NCBI GenBank assembly: GCA_965214285.1
Contig: OZ243946.1
Span: 1,984,001 to 2,048,000 of the forward strand
DNA: 64,000 bases
Reading direction: 5' to 3'
Source of the DNA: G963422745 sp965214285
GTDB taxonomy: Bacteria; Actinomycetota; Acidimicrobiia; Acidimicrobiales; Aldehydirespiratoraceae
The notes below the pieces were generated by a model. That model searched no databases, was not told the origin of the DNA, and saw nothing but the letters and a program-made list of their open reading frames with translations. Of this stretch, positions 17,387 to 26,921 are shown piece after piece. Position numbers and translations under genes: made by a program. Each line of letters starts with the position of its first letter. Position 1 is the first letter of the stretch.

Positions 17387-17965
17387 GTGCTGATCGTGGT
17401 CCGCCACGGGCGTACCGCCGGCAACGCCGCGCACAGGCTGCTCGGTCGCAGCGACGAGCCTCTCGACGATCACGGCGTCGCCCAGGCCGCGGCTCTGGCG
17501 GCGGCGCTGCCCGACGATGCCAGGGTGATCTCGAGCCCGCTGTCGCGCTGTCGCCAGACCGCCGAGGCCGTCGCCGCGGATCACGCGGTGGACGGGCGCA
17601 TCGCCGAGATCGCCTACGGCGAGCTGGAAGGCGTGCCGCTGGGCGAGGTGCCCGCGGCCACCTGGGAGCGCTGGCGCAGCGACACCTCGTGGGCGCCTCG
17701 GGGCGGCGAGAGCCACGACAGTCTGGCGGCCCGAGTGTGGGAGCTGCTCGACGAGGTGGCCGCCGAGGCCGCAGAATCCGACGTGGTGCTGGTCAGCCAT
17801 GTGTCGCCGATCAAGGCGGCGCTCGCCTGGGCGCTCGGCGTTGGCATCGAGATCAGCTGGCGCAGCTATGTGGCCCAGGCCTCGATCTGTCGCATCTCGG
17901 TGGCCGGGCCGGCCCCGAGCCTGCGAAGCTGGAACGAGACAGCCCATCTGGGCAGCCTCGCCTGA
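17387..17965 (+). CDS. histidine phosphatase family protein (phosphoglycerate mutase-like)
   Basis: About 192 residues. The catalytic RHGRT box lies at the very N-terminus (LIVVRHGRTAGN), with the second arginine in SPLSRCRQTAE, the acid residue in AYGELEG, and the second catalytic histidine in LVSHVSPIK. Members dephosphorylate small metabolites such as phosphosugars or alpha-ribazole phosphate; the substrate is not evident. Two in-frame GTG starts are possible: 17387, used here because it places RHG at residue 6, and 17345, which overlaps the preceding gene. It converges on rnpB. Confidence 0.8.
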   Translation: MLIVVRHGRTAGNAAHRLLGRSDEPLDDHGVAQAAALAAALPDDARVISSPLSRCRQTAEAVAADHAVDGRIAEIAYGELEGVPLGEVPAATWERWRSDTSWAPRGGESHDSLAARVWELLDEVAAEAAESDVVLVSHVSPIKAALAWALGVGIEISWRSYVAQASICRISVAGPAPSLRSWNETAHLGSLA

Positions 17966-18043
17966 GCTGGGCGCGTCCGTCTCGGCCGAGCGGGCGGGCA
18001 GCCTGGCCTAGCCGGCTGAGCGAGCCGAGCGGGCGGTGCGCCT

Positions 18044-18399
<356 letters not shown>

Positions 18400-18450
18400 C
18401 ACCAGTGTGCCGCGCCGGGCCGCCTGCGGCCACCGCAAACGGCGCAGGCG

Positions 18451-18456
18451 TAGAAT
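18451..18456 (+). promoter_or_regulatory. -10 element (TAGAAT) for the leader ORF and trpD
   Basis: TAGAAT ends 8 bases before the ATG at 18465 and is the best -10 match near here. It lies 52 bases from the 5' end of the divergent rnpB gene. No good -35 is visible. Confidence 0.5.
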
Positions 18457-18464
18457 CGACGTTG

Positions 18465-18554
18465 ATGGACAAGCCCGCCGCGTCGCAGCACGACCGCACA
18501 CGGGTCGCCTGCCCATTGGGCCGCGTCCAGCCCGCGCCGCCCGCGGGGCCATGA
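18465..18554 (+). CDS. 29-codon leaderless upstream ORF coupled to trpD
   Basis: The ATG lies 8 bases after a TAGAAT hexamer, so a transcript would begin at or just before it. The 29-codon frame (MDKPAASQHDRTRVACPLGR then a Pro/Ala-rich end) stops with TGA at 18552-18554, overlapping the trpD ATG as ATGA. It contains no tryptophan codon, so it is not a classical attenuator peptide. Its likely role is to bring ribosomes to the trpD start by termination-reinitiation, because trpD has no strong Shine-Dalgarno. Whether the peptide is stable is unknown. Confidence 0.45.
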   Translation: MDKPAASQHDRTRVACPLGRVQPAPPAGP

Positions 18555-19585
18555 GCGGCATCGAGGACCACGGCGGCTGGCCGCAGATTCTCAGCGCCCT
18601 GAAGGCCCGCCAGGATCTGTCCGCCGAACAATGTCGGGCCGTGCTGGGCGCAATCCTGGCCGGAGAGGCCGGCGACGCCCAGATCGCGGCGTTCATCTTC
18701 GGCATCGGCCTCAAGGGCGAGACCGTCGAGGAGCTCGCCGGGCTGCAGGCCGCCATGCTCGACGCCGCCACGCCGCTGGAGGTGCCCGCCGACACCATCG
18801 ACATCGTGGGCGTGGGCGGGGCGCCGAGCCGCCGACGGCACGCCCTCAACGTGTCCACCATGGCCGCCTTCGTGGCATCCGGCGCCGGCGCGACGGTCTG
18901 CAAGCACGGCAACCGCAAGGCGTCGTCCACATCGGGCAGCTTCGACCTGCTCGAAGCCCTCGGCGTGGACGTCTCCGTGGATCCCGCCACGCTGGCACGG
19001 CAGGTCCGCGAGGTCGGCATCGGCTTCGCCTTCGCCCGTGCCTTTCACCCGGCGATGCGCCACGTCGGCCCGGTCCGCGCCGAGCTGGGAGTGCCCACGG
19101 TCTTCAACGTCTTGGGGCCGCTGTCGCACCCGGGCCGCCTGGTCCGCCAGGTGGTCGGCATTGCCGACTGGTCGCTGGCGGCCAAGATGGCCGAGGTGTT
19201 GCGCCGCACCGGGTCGCTGCGCTCGCTGGTGGTCAACGGCTTCGGCGGGCTCGACGAGCTGACCACAAGCGGACCGTCGCGCCTGCTGATGCTGGTCGAC
19301 GACGAGATCACCGAGTGGCAGCTCGACGCCGAGCAGCTCGGCCTGGCCAGGGTGAGCGAACACGACCTGGCCGGCGGCGACGCGGCCGCCAACGCGGTGA
19401 TCGCCCGGCGTGTGCTGGCAGGCGAGCACGTGGCCGCACGCGGGATCGTGGCGCTCAACGCCGGGGCCGGGCTCTGGGCAGCAGGCCTGGCAGACGACCT
19501 CGGCATCGGAGTGGCCGCGGCGCTGGCAGCCATCGACGACGGCCGGGCGCAGGCCAAGCTCGACGACCTCATCGCCTTTGGCTGA
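18551..19585 (+). CDS. trpD: anthranilate phosphoribosyltransferase, divergent TrpD
   Basis: 344 residues. An N-terminal helical domain is followed by the glycosyltransferase family 3 domain: NVSTMAAFVASGAG, CKHGNRKASSTSGS, FHPAMRHVGPVRAELG, FNVLGPLSHPG and the metal-binding DE of GLDELT. It should join anthranilate and PRPP in tryptophan synthesis. Two departures matter: the PRPP loop usually written GTGGD reads GVGGA followed by an inserted basic PSRRRH, and GSAD reads GSFD. Other family members with altered loops use other substrates, so a TrpD2-like or related activity is possible. No other trp gene is nearby. It heads an operon with queG. Confidence 0.7.
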   Translation: MSGIEDHGGWPQILSALKARQDLSAEQCRAVLGAILAGEAGDAQIAAFIFGIGLKGETVEELAGLQAAMLDAATPLEVPADTIDIVGVGGAPSRRRHALNVSTMAAFVASGAGATVCKHGNRKASSTSGSFDLLEALGVDVSVDPATLARQVREVGIGFAFARAFHPAMRHVGPVRAELGVPTVFNVLGPLSHPGRLVRQVVGIADWSLAAKMAEVLRRTGSLRSLVVNGFGGLDELTTSGPSRLLMLVDDEITEWQLDAEQLGLARVSEHDLAGGDAAANAVIARRVLAGEHVAARGIVALNAGAGLWAAGLADDLGIGVAAALAAIDDGRAQAKLDDLIAFG

Positions 19586-19606
19586 GGCCATGACGCCGGC
19601 GAAGCG

Positions 19607-20851
19607 ATGACCCTGGATCTGCAAGCGCTGCGGGCGGTGGGCATCGACGCAGGGCTCACAGCAGTGGGAGCGACCACCGCCGAGCCGTTCGGCGAGGTGC
19701 GGGTGGAGCTCGAGCGCCGCCGCGGCGAGGGACTGCACGCCGGCATGCAGTTCACCTACCGCAACCCGGCCCGCTCGACCGACCCGAGCCGCACCCTCGC
19801 CGATGCCCGCACGCTCGTCGTCGGCGCCTATGCGTTTGCAGGCGCCCGGTCGCCAAGCCCCGCCGGCGGTCCCGGCCGCAGCGGCGCGGGCGACCCGGCG
19901 GTCAGCCGTGCGGTGGGCAGTCCCCGCAGGCCCACTGCCAGGGTGGCTGCCTACGCAGCCGAGGACCACTACGCCGCGCTGCGAGCGGCGCTGACGGTGA
20001 TCGCCGAGCGGATCCGAGCCGAGGGGCATCGCGCAGTGGTGCTCGCGGATGAGAACAACCTCGTGGACCGTGCCGCCGCGCACCGCGCAGGGCTCGGCTG
20101 GTGGGGCAAGAGCAGCAACATCCTGGTGCCGGGGCTGGGCAGCATGGTCGTGCTGGGCTCGGTGATGACCGACGCCGAGATCGCGCTGCCCGAAGGCCAA
20201 TCACCGCTTGCCGACGGCTGCGGGGCCTGCAGCGCCTGCATGGCGGGCTGCCCCACGGGTGCCATCGTGGCCCCGGGCACCGTGGACGCCAACCGCTGCC
20301 TGGCCTGGCTGCTGCAGGCCGAGGGGGTCTTTCCCGTGCAGTACCGCGAGGCGCTCGGGGATCGCATCTACGGCTGCGACGACTGCCAGGACGTGTGCCC
20401 TCCGAACCGGGCGCGAGCGGCCAGAGCAGTGAACGACTCGGCTGGGACGCCCCACGCCAATGGGGGAGCAGCCCCCCTGGTCAACCGGAAACAGGAGGTA
20501 GTCGGGCTGCTCCCCGACGCCGACACTAGCACTGCACTCGGCTCCCGTGTCGATGTGATCGAGATGCTCGACCTGGACGACGAGGCCCTGATGGCACGCT
20601 TCGGGCGCTGGTACGTGGCCCGGCGCGACCCCGTTTATCTGCGCCGCAACGCCCTGGTGGTGCTCGCCAACATCGGCTCCGGCGACGACGCCGACGTGCA
20701 GCGCGTGCTGCGCGAGGCGCTGGCGCATCCCAGCCCGATCGTGCGCTCCCATGCCGTGTGGGCGGCCCGCCGGCTCGGCCTGGAGCGTCTCTGCGCCGCC
20801 GTGCACAGCGACCCCGACTCGCAGGTGCAACTCGAGCTGGCGCGGGCCTGA
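19607..20851 (+). CDS. queG: epoxyqueuosine reductase
   Basis: 414 residues. It is the B12- and iron-sulfur-dependent enzyme that makes the last step of queuosine on tRNA. Visible features are the catalytic aspartate region LVDRAAAHRAGLGWWGKS, the first 4Fe-4S set CGACSACMAGCP, the second set around CLAW and GCDDCQDVCP, and a C-terminal HEAT-like repeat (RRNALVVLANIG then RSHAVWAARRLG). An insertion rich in Gly, Ser, Pro and Arg of about 25 residues occurs near residue 85. It starts 21 bases after trpD and ends 8 bases before the glycosyltransferase. No other queuosine genes are in the window. Confidence 0.88.
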   Translation: MTLDLQALRAVGIDAGLTAVGATTAEPFGEVRVELERRRGEGLHAGMQFTYRNPARSTDPSRTLADARTLVVGAYAFAGARSPSPAGGPGRSGAGDPAVSRAVGSPRRPTARVAAYAAEDHYAALRAALTVIAERIRAEGHRAVVLADENNLVDRAAAHRAGLGWWGKSSNILVPGLGSMVVLGSVMTDAEIALPEGQSPLADGCGACSACMAGCPTGAIVAPGTVDANRCLAWLLQAEGVFPVQYREALGDRIYGCDDCQDVCPPNRARAARAVNDSAGTPHANGGAAPLVNRKQEVVGLLPDADTSTALGSRVDVIEMLDLDDEALMARFGRWYVARRDPVYLRRNALVVLANIGSGDDADVQRVLREALAHPSPIVRSHAVWAARRLGLERLCAAVHSDPDSQVQLELARA

Positions 20852-20858
20852 CGGCGCC

Positions 20859-21989
20859 GTGGCCCGCCACCTGCTCGTCACCAACGACTTCCCGCCCAAG
20901 GTCGGCGGCATCCAGAACTACCTCTTCGAGCTCTGGCGGCGCCTGCCGGCAGACGACTTCGCCGTCCACACGACGCCGTATGCCCGCGCAGCGGCCTTCG
21001 ACGCTGGCCACGGCCTGGAGGTGATCCGCAGCCGCGAGTTCTGGCTGGCGCCGCACCCGCTGCTGGTGCGGCGAGTCGAGCGCCTCGCCGCCGAGCACGA
21101 CGCCGAGCTGGTGCTGATCGACCCGGCGCTGCCGGCCGGGCTGATCGGCCCGCATCTGAGCCGCCCCTACGGGGTGATCCTGCACGGCGCAGAGGCGGCG
21201 ATACCGGCCAGGCTGCCGCTGGCACGGGGGTTGTTGAGGCGGGTGCTCGGCGGCGCCTCAGGCGTGATCGCGGCAGGCGCGTATCCCGCAGCCGAGGCGC
21301 AGCGCGCCATGCCGGGCGCGCCGCCGATCACGGTCATCCCGCCCGGGGTAGACCTGGAGCGCTTCAGGCCGCTCGCGGCCGGCGAGCGCCGCGAAGCCCG
21401 CCTGCGCCTGGGCCTCGACCCCGATGCGCCGCTGGTGCTGTCGGTGTCGAGGCTGATCCCCCGCAAGGGCATGGACACCCTGGTCCGGGCTGCGCCTGAG
21501 ATCCGCCGCCGACACCCCGACGCGGTGGTGGCCATTGCCGGGACCGGCCGCGACCAGCGCCGCCTGCGACGCCTCATCGACGAGCTCGATGCGCCGGTGA
21601 GGCTGCTGGGCCGGGTGCCCGAGGACTACCTGGCGGACCTCTACGGATCCGCGGACGTCTTCGCCATGCTGTGCTACGACCGCTGGGGAGGGCTGGAGCA
21701 GGAGGGCTTCGGGATCGTCTTCGTGGAGGCCGCGGCCGCAGGCGTGCCCGTGGTGGCGGGGCGCAGCGGCGGGGCAACCGACGCGGTGGCCCACGGCGAG
21801 ACCGGCACAGTCCTCGACGACCCACGCGACGCCTCCGCCGTGGCCGCAGCCGTCTGCGACCTGCTCGCCGACGACGCCGGCCGTGCTGCGATGGGCCGCC
21901 GCTCCCGTGAACGAGCCGAGGCCGAGTACTCCTATGACCTCCTGGCCGCCCGCCTGGCCGCGGCCATCGACTCCATGGCGGCGTCGTGA
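20859..21989 (+). CDS. GT4 glycosyltransferase (PimB-like)
   Basis: 376 residues from the GTG at 20859. The acceptor-domain motif TNDFPPKVGGIQNYLFEL starts the protein, and the donor domain shows VIPPGVDLERFRP, LSVSRLIPRKGMDTLVRA and the E-x7-E retaining motif in EGFGIVFVEA followed by GVPVVAGRSGG. This resembles actinobacterial PimB-type mannosyltransferases that extend phosphatidylinositol mannosides at the membrane, but donor and acceptor cannot be proved. The GTG is chosen because it begins directly at the conserved strand and lies 7 bases after queG. A small membrane protein overlaps its end by 4 bases. Confidence 0.8.
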   Translation: MARHLLVTNDFPPKVGGIQNYLFELWRRLPADDFAVHTTPYARAAAFDAGHGLEVIRSREFWLAPHPLLVRRVERLAAEHDAELVLIDPALPAGLIGPHLSRPYGVILHGAEAAIPARLPLARGLLRRVLGGASGVIAAGAYPAAEAQRAMPGAPPITVIPPGVDLERFRPLAAGERREARLRLGLDPDAPLVLSVSRLIPRKGMDTLVRAAPEIRRRHPDAVVAIAGTGRDQRRLRRLIDELDAPVRLLGRVPEDYLADLYGSADVFAMLCYDRWGGLEQEGFGIVFVEAAAAGVPVVAGRSGGATDAVAHGETGTVLDDPRDASAVAAAVCDLLADDAGRAAMGRRSRERAEAEYSYDLLAARLAAAIDSMAAS

Positions 21990-22480
21990 AGCCGCCCGAA
22001 GGCCCCGGCGGCGGCCTGCTGCGCGTCAGCCGCTGGTGCACCGCGGTCTTCGTGGCCGCGGCGATCGCAGCGGTGATCGACCCCGAGCGGCTCAGCGGGC
22101 CTCTGGTGGCGGTCTCGCTGACGCTGTTCGCGGCGGGCGTGATCGGGATGCTCATGGCCTTCGCCCGTGCCGTGGAGCGCAGCCGCGCCGAGACCATCGG
22201 CATCGGCGGCCTGTTCTTCGGAGCGGGCAGCGCCCCGGCGGTTGTGCGCCGCGAGCTGCTCGGCGCGCTGGCAGTTCAGGTGGCGGTGGGCCTCACGGCG
22301 GCGGGCATCCGCGTCTTCACGGCGGTGGCCTTCGCCACCCTGGTGCCCACATTCGGCATCGCCATGATGGGCCTGTGGTGCGCCCGCCACGGCGTATTCG
22401 AGCCCCGCAAGCCGAGCCCGAGCAATCACAGCCCCGAGCCGCCCGACGAGCAGCGACCCAACCCGCAGCGGGACTGCTAG
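21986..22480 (+). CDS. hypothetical membrane protein
   Basis: 164 residues, family not recognised. Three or four hydrophobic segments are visible (about residues 17-32, 38-60, 85-110 and 112-128). The tail is short, polar and Pro-rich. The start codon overlaps the stop of the glycosyltransferase gene (GTGA), which indicates coupled translation and a possible functional link. Confidence 0.6.
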   Translation: MKPPEGPGGGLLRVSRWCTAVFVAAAIAAVIDPERLSGPLVAVSLTLFAAGVIGMLMAFARAVERSRAETIGIGGLFFGAGSAPAVVRRELLGALAVQVAVGLTAAGIRVFTAVAFATLVPTFGIAMMGLWCARHGVFEPRKPSPSNHSPEPPDEQRPNPQRDC

Positions 22481-22548
22481 CTTCACAAGCAGCGGCCAAG
22501 AGCCCGCCGTCGCAGAGCGCCCGGCGAGTCGCCGGGAATCGAGTTGAG

Positions 22549-23001
22549 ATGGTCGATCAAGCCACAGAGCGCACAGTCGTAGCGGCCCCGCCCGATGCCT
22601 GCTTCGCCGCCGCCGTGGACTTCGCCGGCTACCCGCAATGGGCATCCGACATCAAGTCCGCCCGGATCCTCTCGCTCGACGACGAGGGCCGCGCAGTCGA
22701 CGTCGAGTACCGGGCCGCGGCCATGGGCCGATCCACCACCTACACCCTGCGCTACTTCTACGGGGCCAATCCCCGCCGGCTCGCCTGGCGCCTCAAGTCC
22801 GGCGACATCGTGCGCCGTCTCGACGGCGAGTACGAATTCCTGCCGGTCGCCGACGAGCCCGGATCCTGCGAGGTGCTCTACCACCTGGCGGTGGACCTGT
22901 CGGTGCCGCTGCCGGGCTTCGTCAAGCGGCGGGCCGAGGCCCGCATCGTGCGCACCGCCCTCGACGACTTCACCCGCCACGTCGAAAGCACCGTGGCCTG
23001 A
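22549..23001 (+). CDS. SRPBCC / polyketide cyclase-like protein
   Basis: 150 residues with the START/Bet v1-like pattern of small actinobacterial cyclase/dehydrase proteins: ERTVVAAPPDACFAAAVDFAGYPQWA at the N-terminus (the conserved PxxxxFxxxxDxxxYPxW signature), then alternating strands and a C-terminal helix. Such proteins bind hydrophobic ligands; mycobacterial relatives are cell-envelope or persistence related. A function cannot be assigned here. The start is the first ATG after a 68-base gap. Confidence 0.75.
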   Translation: MVDQATERTVVAAPPDACFAAAVDFAGYPQWASDIKSARILSLDDEGRAVDVEYRAAAMGRSTTYTLRYFYGANPRRLAWRLKSGDIVRRLDGEYEFLPVADEPGSCEVLYHLAVDLSVPLPGFVKRRAEARIVRTALDDFTRHVESTVA

Positions 23002-23013
23002 GCGGCTGAGGCC

Positions 23014-23019
23014 TAGTCT
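23014..23019 (+). promoter_or_regulatory. -10 element (TAGTCT), leaderless start of the aminotransferase
   Basis: TAGTCT ends 6 bases before the GTG at 23026. Confidence 0.5.
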
Positions 23020-23025
23020 CGATCC

Positions 23026-24207
23026 GTGGAGTTCCGGCGCGTCAACGGCCTGCCGCCGTATGTGTTCACGATCATCGACACCCTGAAGGTGCAGGCCCGC
23101 CGGGAAGGCCGGGACGTGGTCGACCTGGGGTTCGGCAACCCCGACCTGCCCTCTCCGCCGGTGGCCGTCGACAAGCTGGCCGAGGCCGCCCGCAACCCCC
23201 GCAACCATCGCTACTCGGCCAGCCGCGGGCTGCCCAAGCTGCGCCAGGCGGCCGCCGCGCTCTACGAGCGCAAGTTCGGCGTGCGGCTCGACCCCGAGCG
23301 CGAGGTGATCAACACCATCGGCGCCAAGGAGGGCTTCGGCCATCTCATGTGGGTGCTGCTGGCGCCCGGCGACTCGGCGCTGGTGCCCGCCCCGTCGTAC
23401 CCGATCCACCTTTTCGCGCCGTTGTTCGCTGGGGCCAACGTGCGCGAGACGCCGCTCACCGCGGACCAGGACGACTTCTTCGAGATCCTCACCCAGCGCT
23501 TCGACTACTCCTGGCCGCGGCCCCGCGTGATCGTGCTGTCGTTCCCGCACAACCCGACCACCACCTGCGTGGACCGGTCGTTCATGCAGCGCGTGGTCGA
23601 CTTCGCCCGCGAGCGCGAAGTGGTCGTGGTCCACGACTTCGCCTATGCGGACCTCGGCTTCGACGGCTACCAGCCGCCCTCGATCCTGCAGGCCGACGGC
23701 GCCATCGACGTGGCCGTGGAGATGTACTCGATGACCAAGTCGTTCTCGATGGCCGGCTGGCGGGTCGCCTTCATGGTCGGCAACGCCGAGATCGTCGCCG
23801 CTCTGGCCAAGCTCAAGAGCTACCTCGACTACGGCACCTTCCAGCCGATCCAGATCGCCGCCACGGTCACCCTCAACGAGGCCGCCGATCACCCCGCCGA
23901 GGTCAATGCTGTGTACCAGAGCCGCCGCGACGCCCTCTGCAGCGGCCTGGCCCGCATCGGCTGGGAGGTGGAGCCGCCCAAGGGGACCATGTTCGTATGG
24001 GCGCCGATACCCGAGCCCTATGCGCACATGGGCTCGGTGGAGTTCGCCTCGATGCTGGTGACCGAAACCGACGTGGCCCTGTCGCCCGGCGTGGGCTTCG
24101 GGCCCGGCGGCGAGGGCCACGTGCGCTTCGCGTTGATCGAGAACGAGCAGCGCATCAGCCAGGCGATCCGCAACCTCAGGGCCGGCCTGGACCGCCTGTC
24201 GGCCTGA
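23026..24207 (+). CDS. class I/II PLP-dependent aminotransferase (alanine aminotransferase-like)
   Basis: 393 residues. The fold-type I landmarks are GFGNPDLPSPP, the Schiff-base lysine in YSMTKSFSMAGWR, and the arginine that anchors the substrate carboxylate in VRFALIENEQR. Pattern and length are close to the AlaC/YfdZ group that uses alanine, glutamate and pyruvate. It starts with GTG 6 bases after a -10 hexamer and converges with glpK. It could also serve methionine or aromatic amino acid transamination. Confidence 0.8.
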   Translation: MEFRRVNGLPPYVFTIIDTLKVQARREGRDVVDLGFGNPDLPSPPVAVDKLAEAARNPRNHRYSASRGLPKLRQAAAALYERKFGVRLDPEREVINTIGAKEGFGHLMWVLLAPGDSALVPAPSYPIHLFAPLFAGANVRETPLTADQDDFFEILTQRFDYSWPRPRVIVLSFPHNPTTTCVDRSFMQRVVDFAREREVVVVHDFAYADLGFDGYQPPSILQADGAIDVAVEMYSMTKSFSMAGWRVAFMVGNAEIVAALAKLKSYLDYGTFQPIQIAATVTLNEAADHPAEVNAVYQSRRDALCSGLARIGWEVEPPKGTMFVWAPIPEPYAHMGSVEFASMLVTETDVALSPGVGFGPGGEGHVRFALIENEQRISQAIRNLRAGLDRLSA

Positions 24208-24211
24208 AGAC

Positions 24212-24239
24212 GCCCGCAAGCCCTGAACCTGCTGCGGGC
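24212..24239 (+). terminator. stem-loop after the aminotransferase
   Basis: A 7-base stem, GCCCGCA (24212-24218) with TGCGGGC (24233-24239), begins 5 bases after the stop codon. There is no T-tract. It lies in the 77-base gap between convergent genes and could act on either strand. Confidence 0.35.
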
Positions 24240-24284
24240 CCGGCACCGCGGCTCGCCGCGTCGCCTACAAGCAGCGGGGATGGC

Positions 24285-25772
<1,488 letters not shown>

Positions 25773-25780
25773 GGGCGGCG

Positions 25781-25786
25781 AGGCTA
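25781..25786 (-). promoter_or_regulatory. -10 element (TAGCCT) for glpK
   Basis: On the minus strand TAGCCT ends 8 bases before the glpK ATG at 25772. It is separated by only 5 bases from the opposite pfkA -10 element. Confidence 0.45.
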
Positions 25787-25791
25787 ATCGC

Positions 25792-25797
25792 TAGGGT
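25792..25797 (+). promoter_or_regulatory. -10 element (TAGGGT) for pfkA
   Basis: TAGGGT lies 37 bases before the pfkA ATG. The ~30-base leader contains the Shine-Dalgarno GAGGAG at about 25825-25831. Confidence 0.4.
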
Positions 25798-25834
25798 CTG
25801 AGCGTCCTGCGAGCAAAATGATGCGAGGAGAACG

Positions 25835-26863
25835 ATGCGTGTCGGCGTGCTCACCGGCGGAGGCGACTGCCCAGGCCTGAACGCTGTGATCCGCGGCGTG
25901 GTGCGCAAGGCCGAGCGCCATTACGGCGTCGAGGTGCTCGGCTTCCTCGACGGCTGGCGCGGCCTGCTAGAGGACCGCTGCGTCGAGCTAACCGTGGAGT
26001 CGTGCCGGGGCATCCTGCCCCGCGGCGGCACCGTCATCGGCACCAGCCGCGACCAGCCGTTCATGCACGCCGACGGCATGGCGCGCCTCGCCGACACAAT
26101 GGCCCGCCGCGAGGTCGACGCCCTGATCGTGATCGGCGGCGAGGGCACCCTGTCGGCTGCTCACCAGGTGTCGCTGCGGGGCGTGCCGCTGGTGGGCGTG
26201 CCCAAGACCATCGACAACGACATCGGCGCCACCGAGCGGACCTTCGGCTTCGACACCGCCGTGCAGATCGCCAGCGACGCCATCGACCGGCTGCACACCA
26301 CCGCCGAGAGCCACGACCGGGTGATGGTGGTGGAGGTCATGGGCCGCCACGTGGGCCACATCGCCACCTGGGCGGGGATCGCCGGGGGAGCGACCTTCAC
26401 GCTGGTGCCCGAGGTCCCATTCGACATCGCCGAGGTGTGCGATGCGCTGAAGCGGCGCCACGGCCGGGGCCGCTACGCGTCGATCGTGGTCGTGGCCGAA
26501 GGCGCCCTGCCCATCGCGGGAACCCTGGAGGTCGCCGAGCCCGAGATCGACCGCTACGGCCACAAGCGCCTCGGCGGCATCGGCACCACGGTCGCCGCCG
26601 AGATCGAGCGGCGCACCGGCTTCGAGACGCGGGTCACCGTGCTGGGCCACGTCCAGCGCGGCGGCACCCCCAGCGCCTTCGACCGGGTGCTGTCGACCTG
26701 GTACGGGGTGGCCGCCATGGATGCCGTCCACGACGGCGACTTCGCCAAGATGGTGGCGTTCCGCGACGGCGAGGTGGTGCGGGTGTCGCTGGCGGAGGCC
26801 ACGGCCTCGCTCAAGTACGTGAGCGACGACCTGCTGGGCGTGGCGCGCAGCTTCTTCGCCTGA
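25835..26863 (+). CDS. pfkA: 6-phosphofructokinase, mixed-type (group III) subfamily
   Basis: 342 residues, phosphorylating fructose 6-phosphate in glycolysis. LTGGGDCPGLNA opens the protein. GGEGT at 101-105 puts glycine at position 104 and PKTIDND puts lysine at 124. Gly104 is the known determinant for ATP rather than pyrophosphate use, while Lys124 is typical of PPi enzymes; the combination is that of the actinobacterial mixed subfamily such as Streptomyces ATP-PFK. GHVQRGGTPSAFDR near the C-terminus is the conserved sugar-phosphate segment. Start ATG has GAGGAG just upstream. Confidence 0.9.
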   Translation: MRVGVLTGGGDCPGLNAVIRGVVRKAERHYGVEVLGFLDGWRGLLEDRCVELTVESCRGILPRGGTVIGTSRDQPFMHADGMARLADTMARREVDALIVIGGEGTLSAAHQVSLRGVPLVGVPKTIDNDIGATERTFGFDTAVQIASDAIDRLHTTAESHDRVMVVEVMGRHVGHIATWAGIAGGATFTLVPEVPFDIAEVCDALKRRHGRGRYASIVVVAEGALPIAGTLEVAEPEIDRYGHKRLGGIGTTVAAEIERRTGFETRVTVLGHVQRGGTPSAFDRVLSTWYGVAAMDAVHDGDFAKMVAFRDGEVVRVSLAEATASLKYVSDDLLGVARSFFA

Positions 26864-26877
26864 GCGCCTGGCCCCTC

Positions 26878-26901
26878 GGCCGCCCTGGTTCGCCAGAGGC
26901 C
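26878..26901 (+). terminator. stem-loop with TTCG tetraloop between convergent pfkA and lpqB-like genes
   Basis: GGCC (26878-26881) and CTGG (26885-26888) pair with CCAG (26893-26896) and GGCC (26898-26901) around the stable loop TTCG. There is no T-tract. Both neighbouring genes end towards it, so it may be bidirectional. Confidence 0.45.
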
Positions 26902-26921
26902 GGCCGTGCCCGTCGGGCTGC

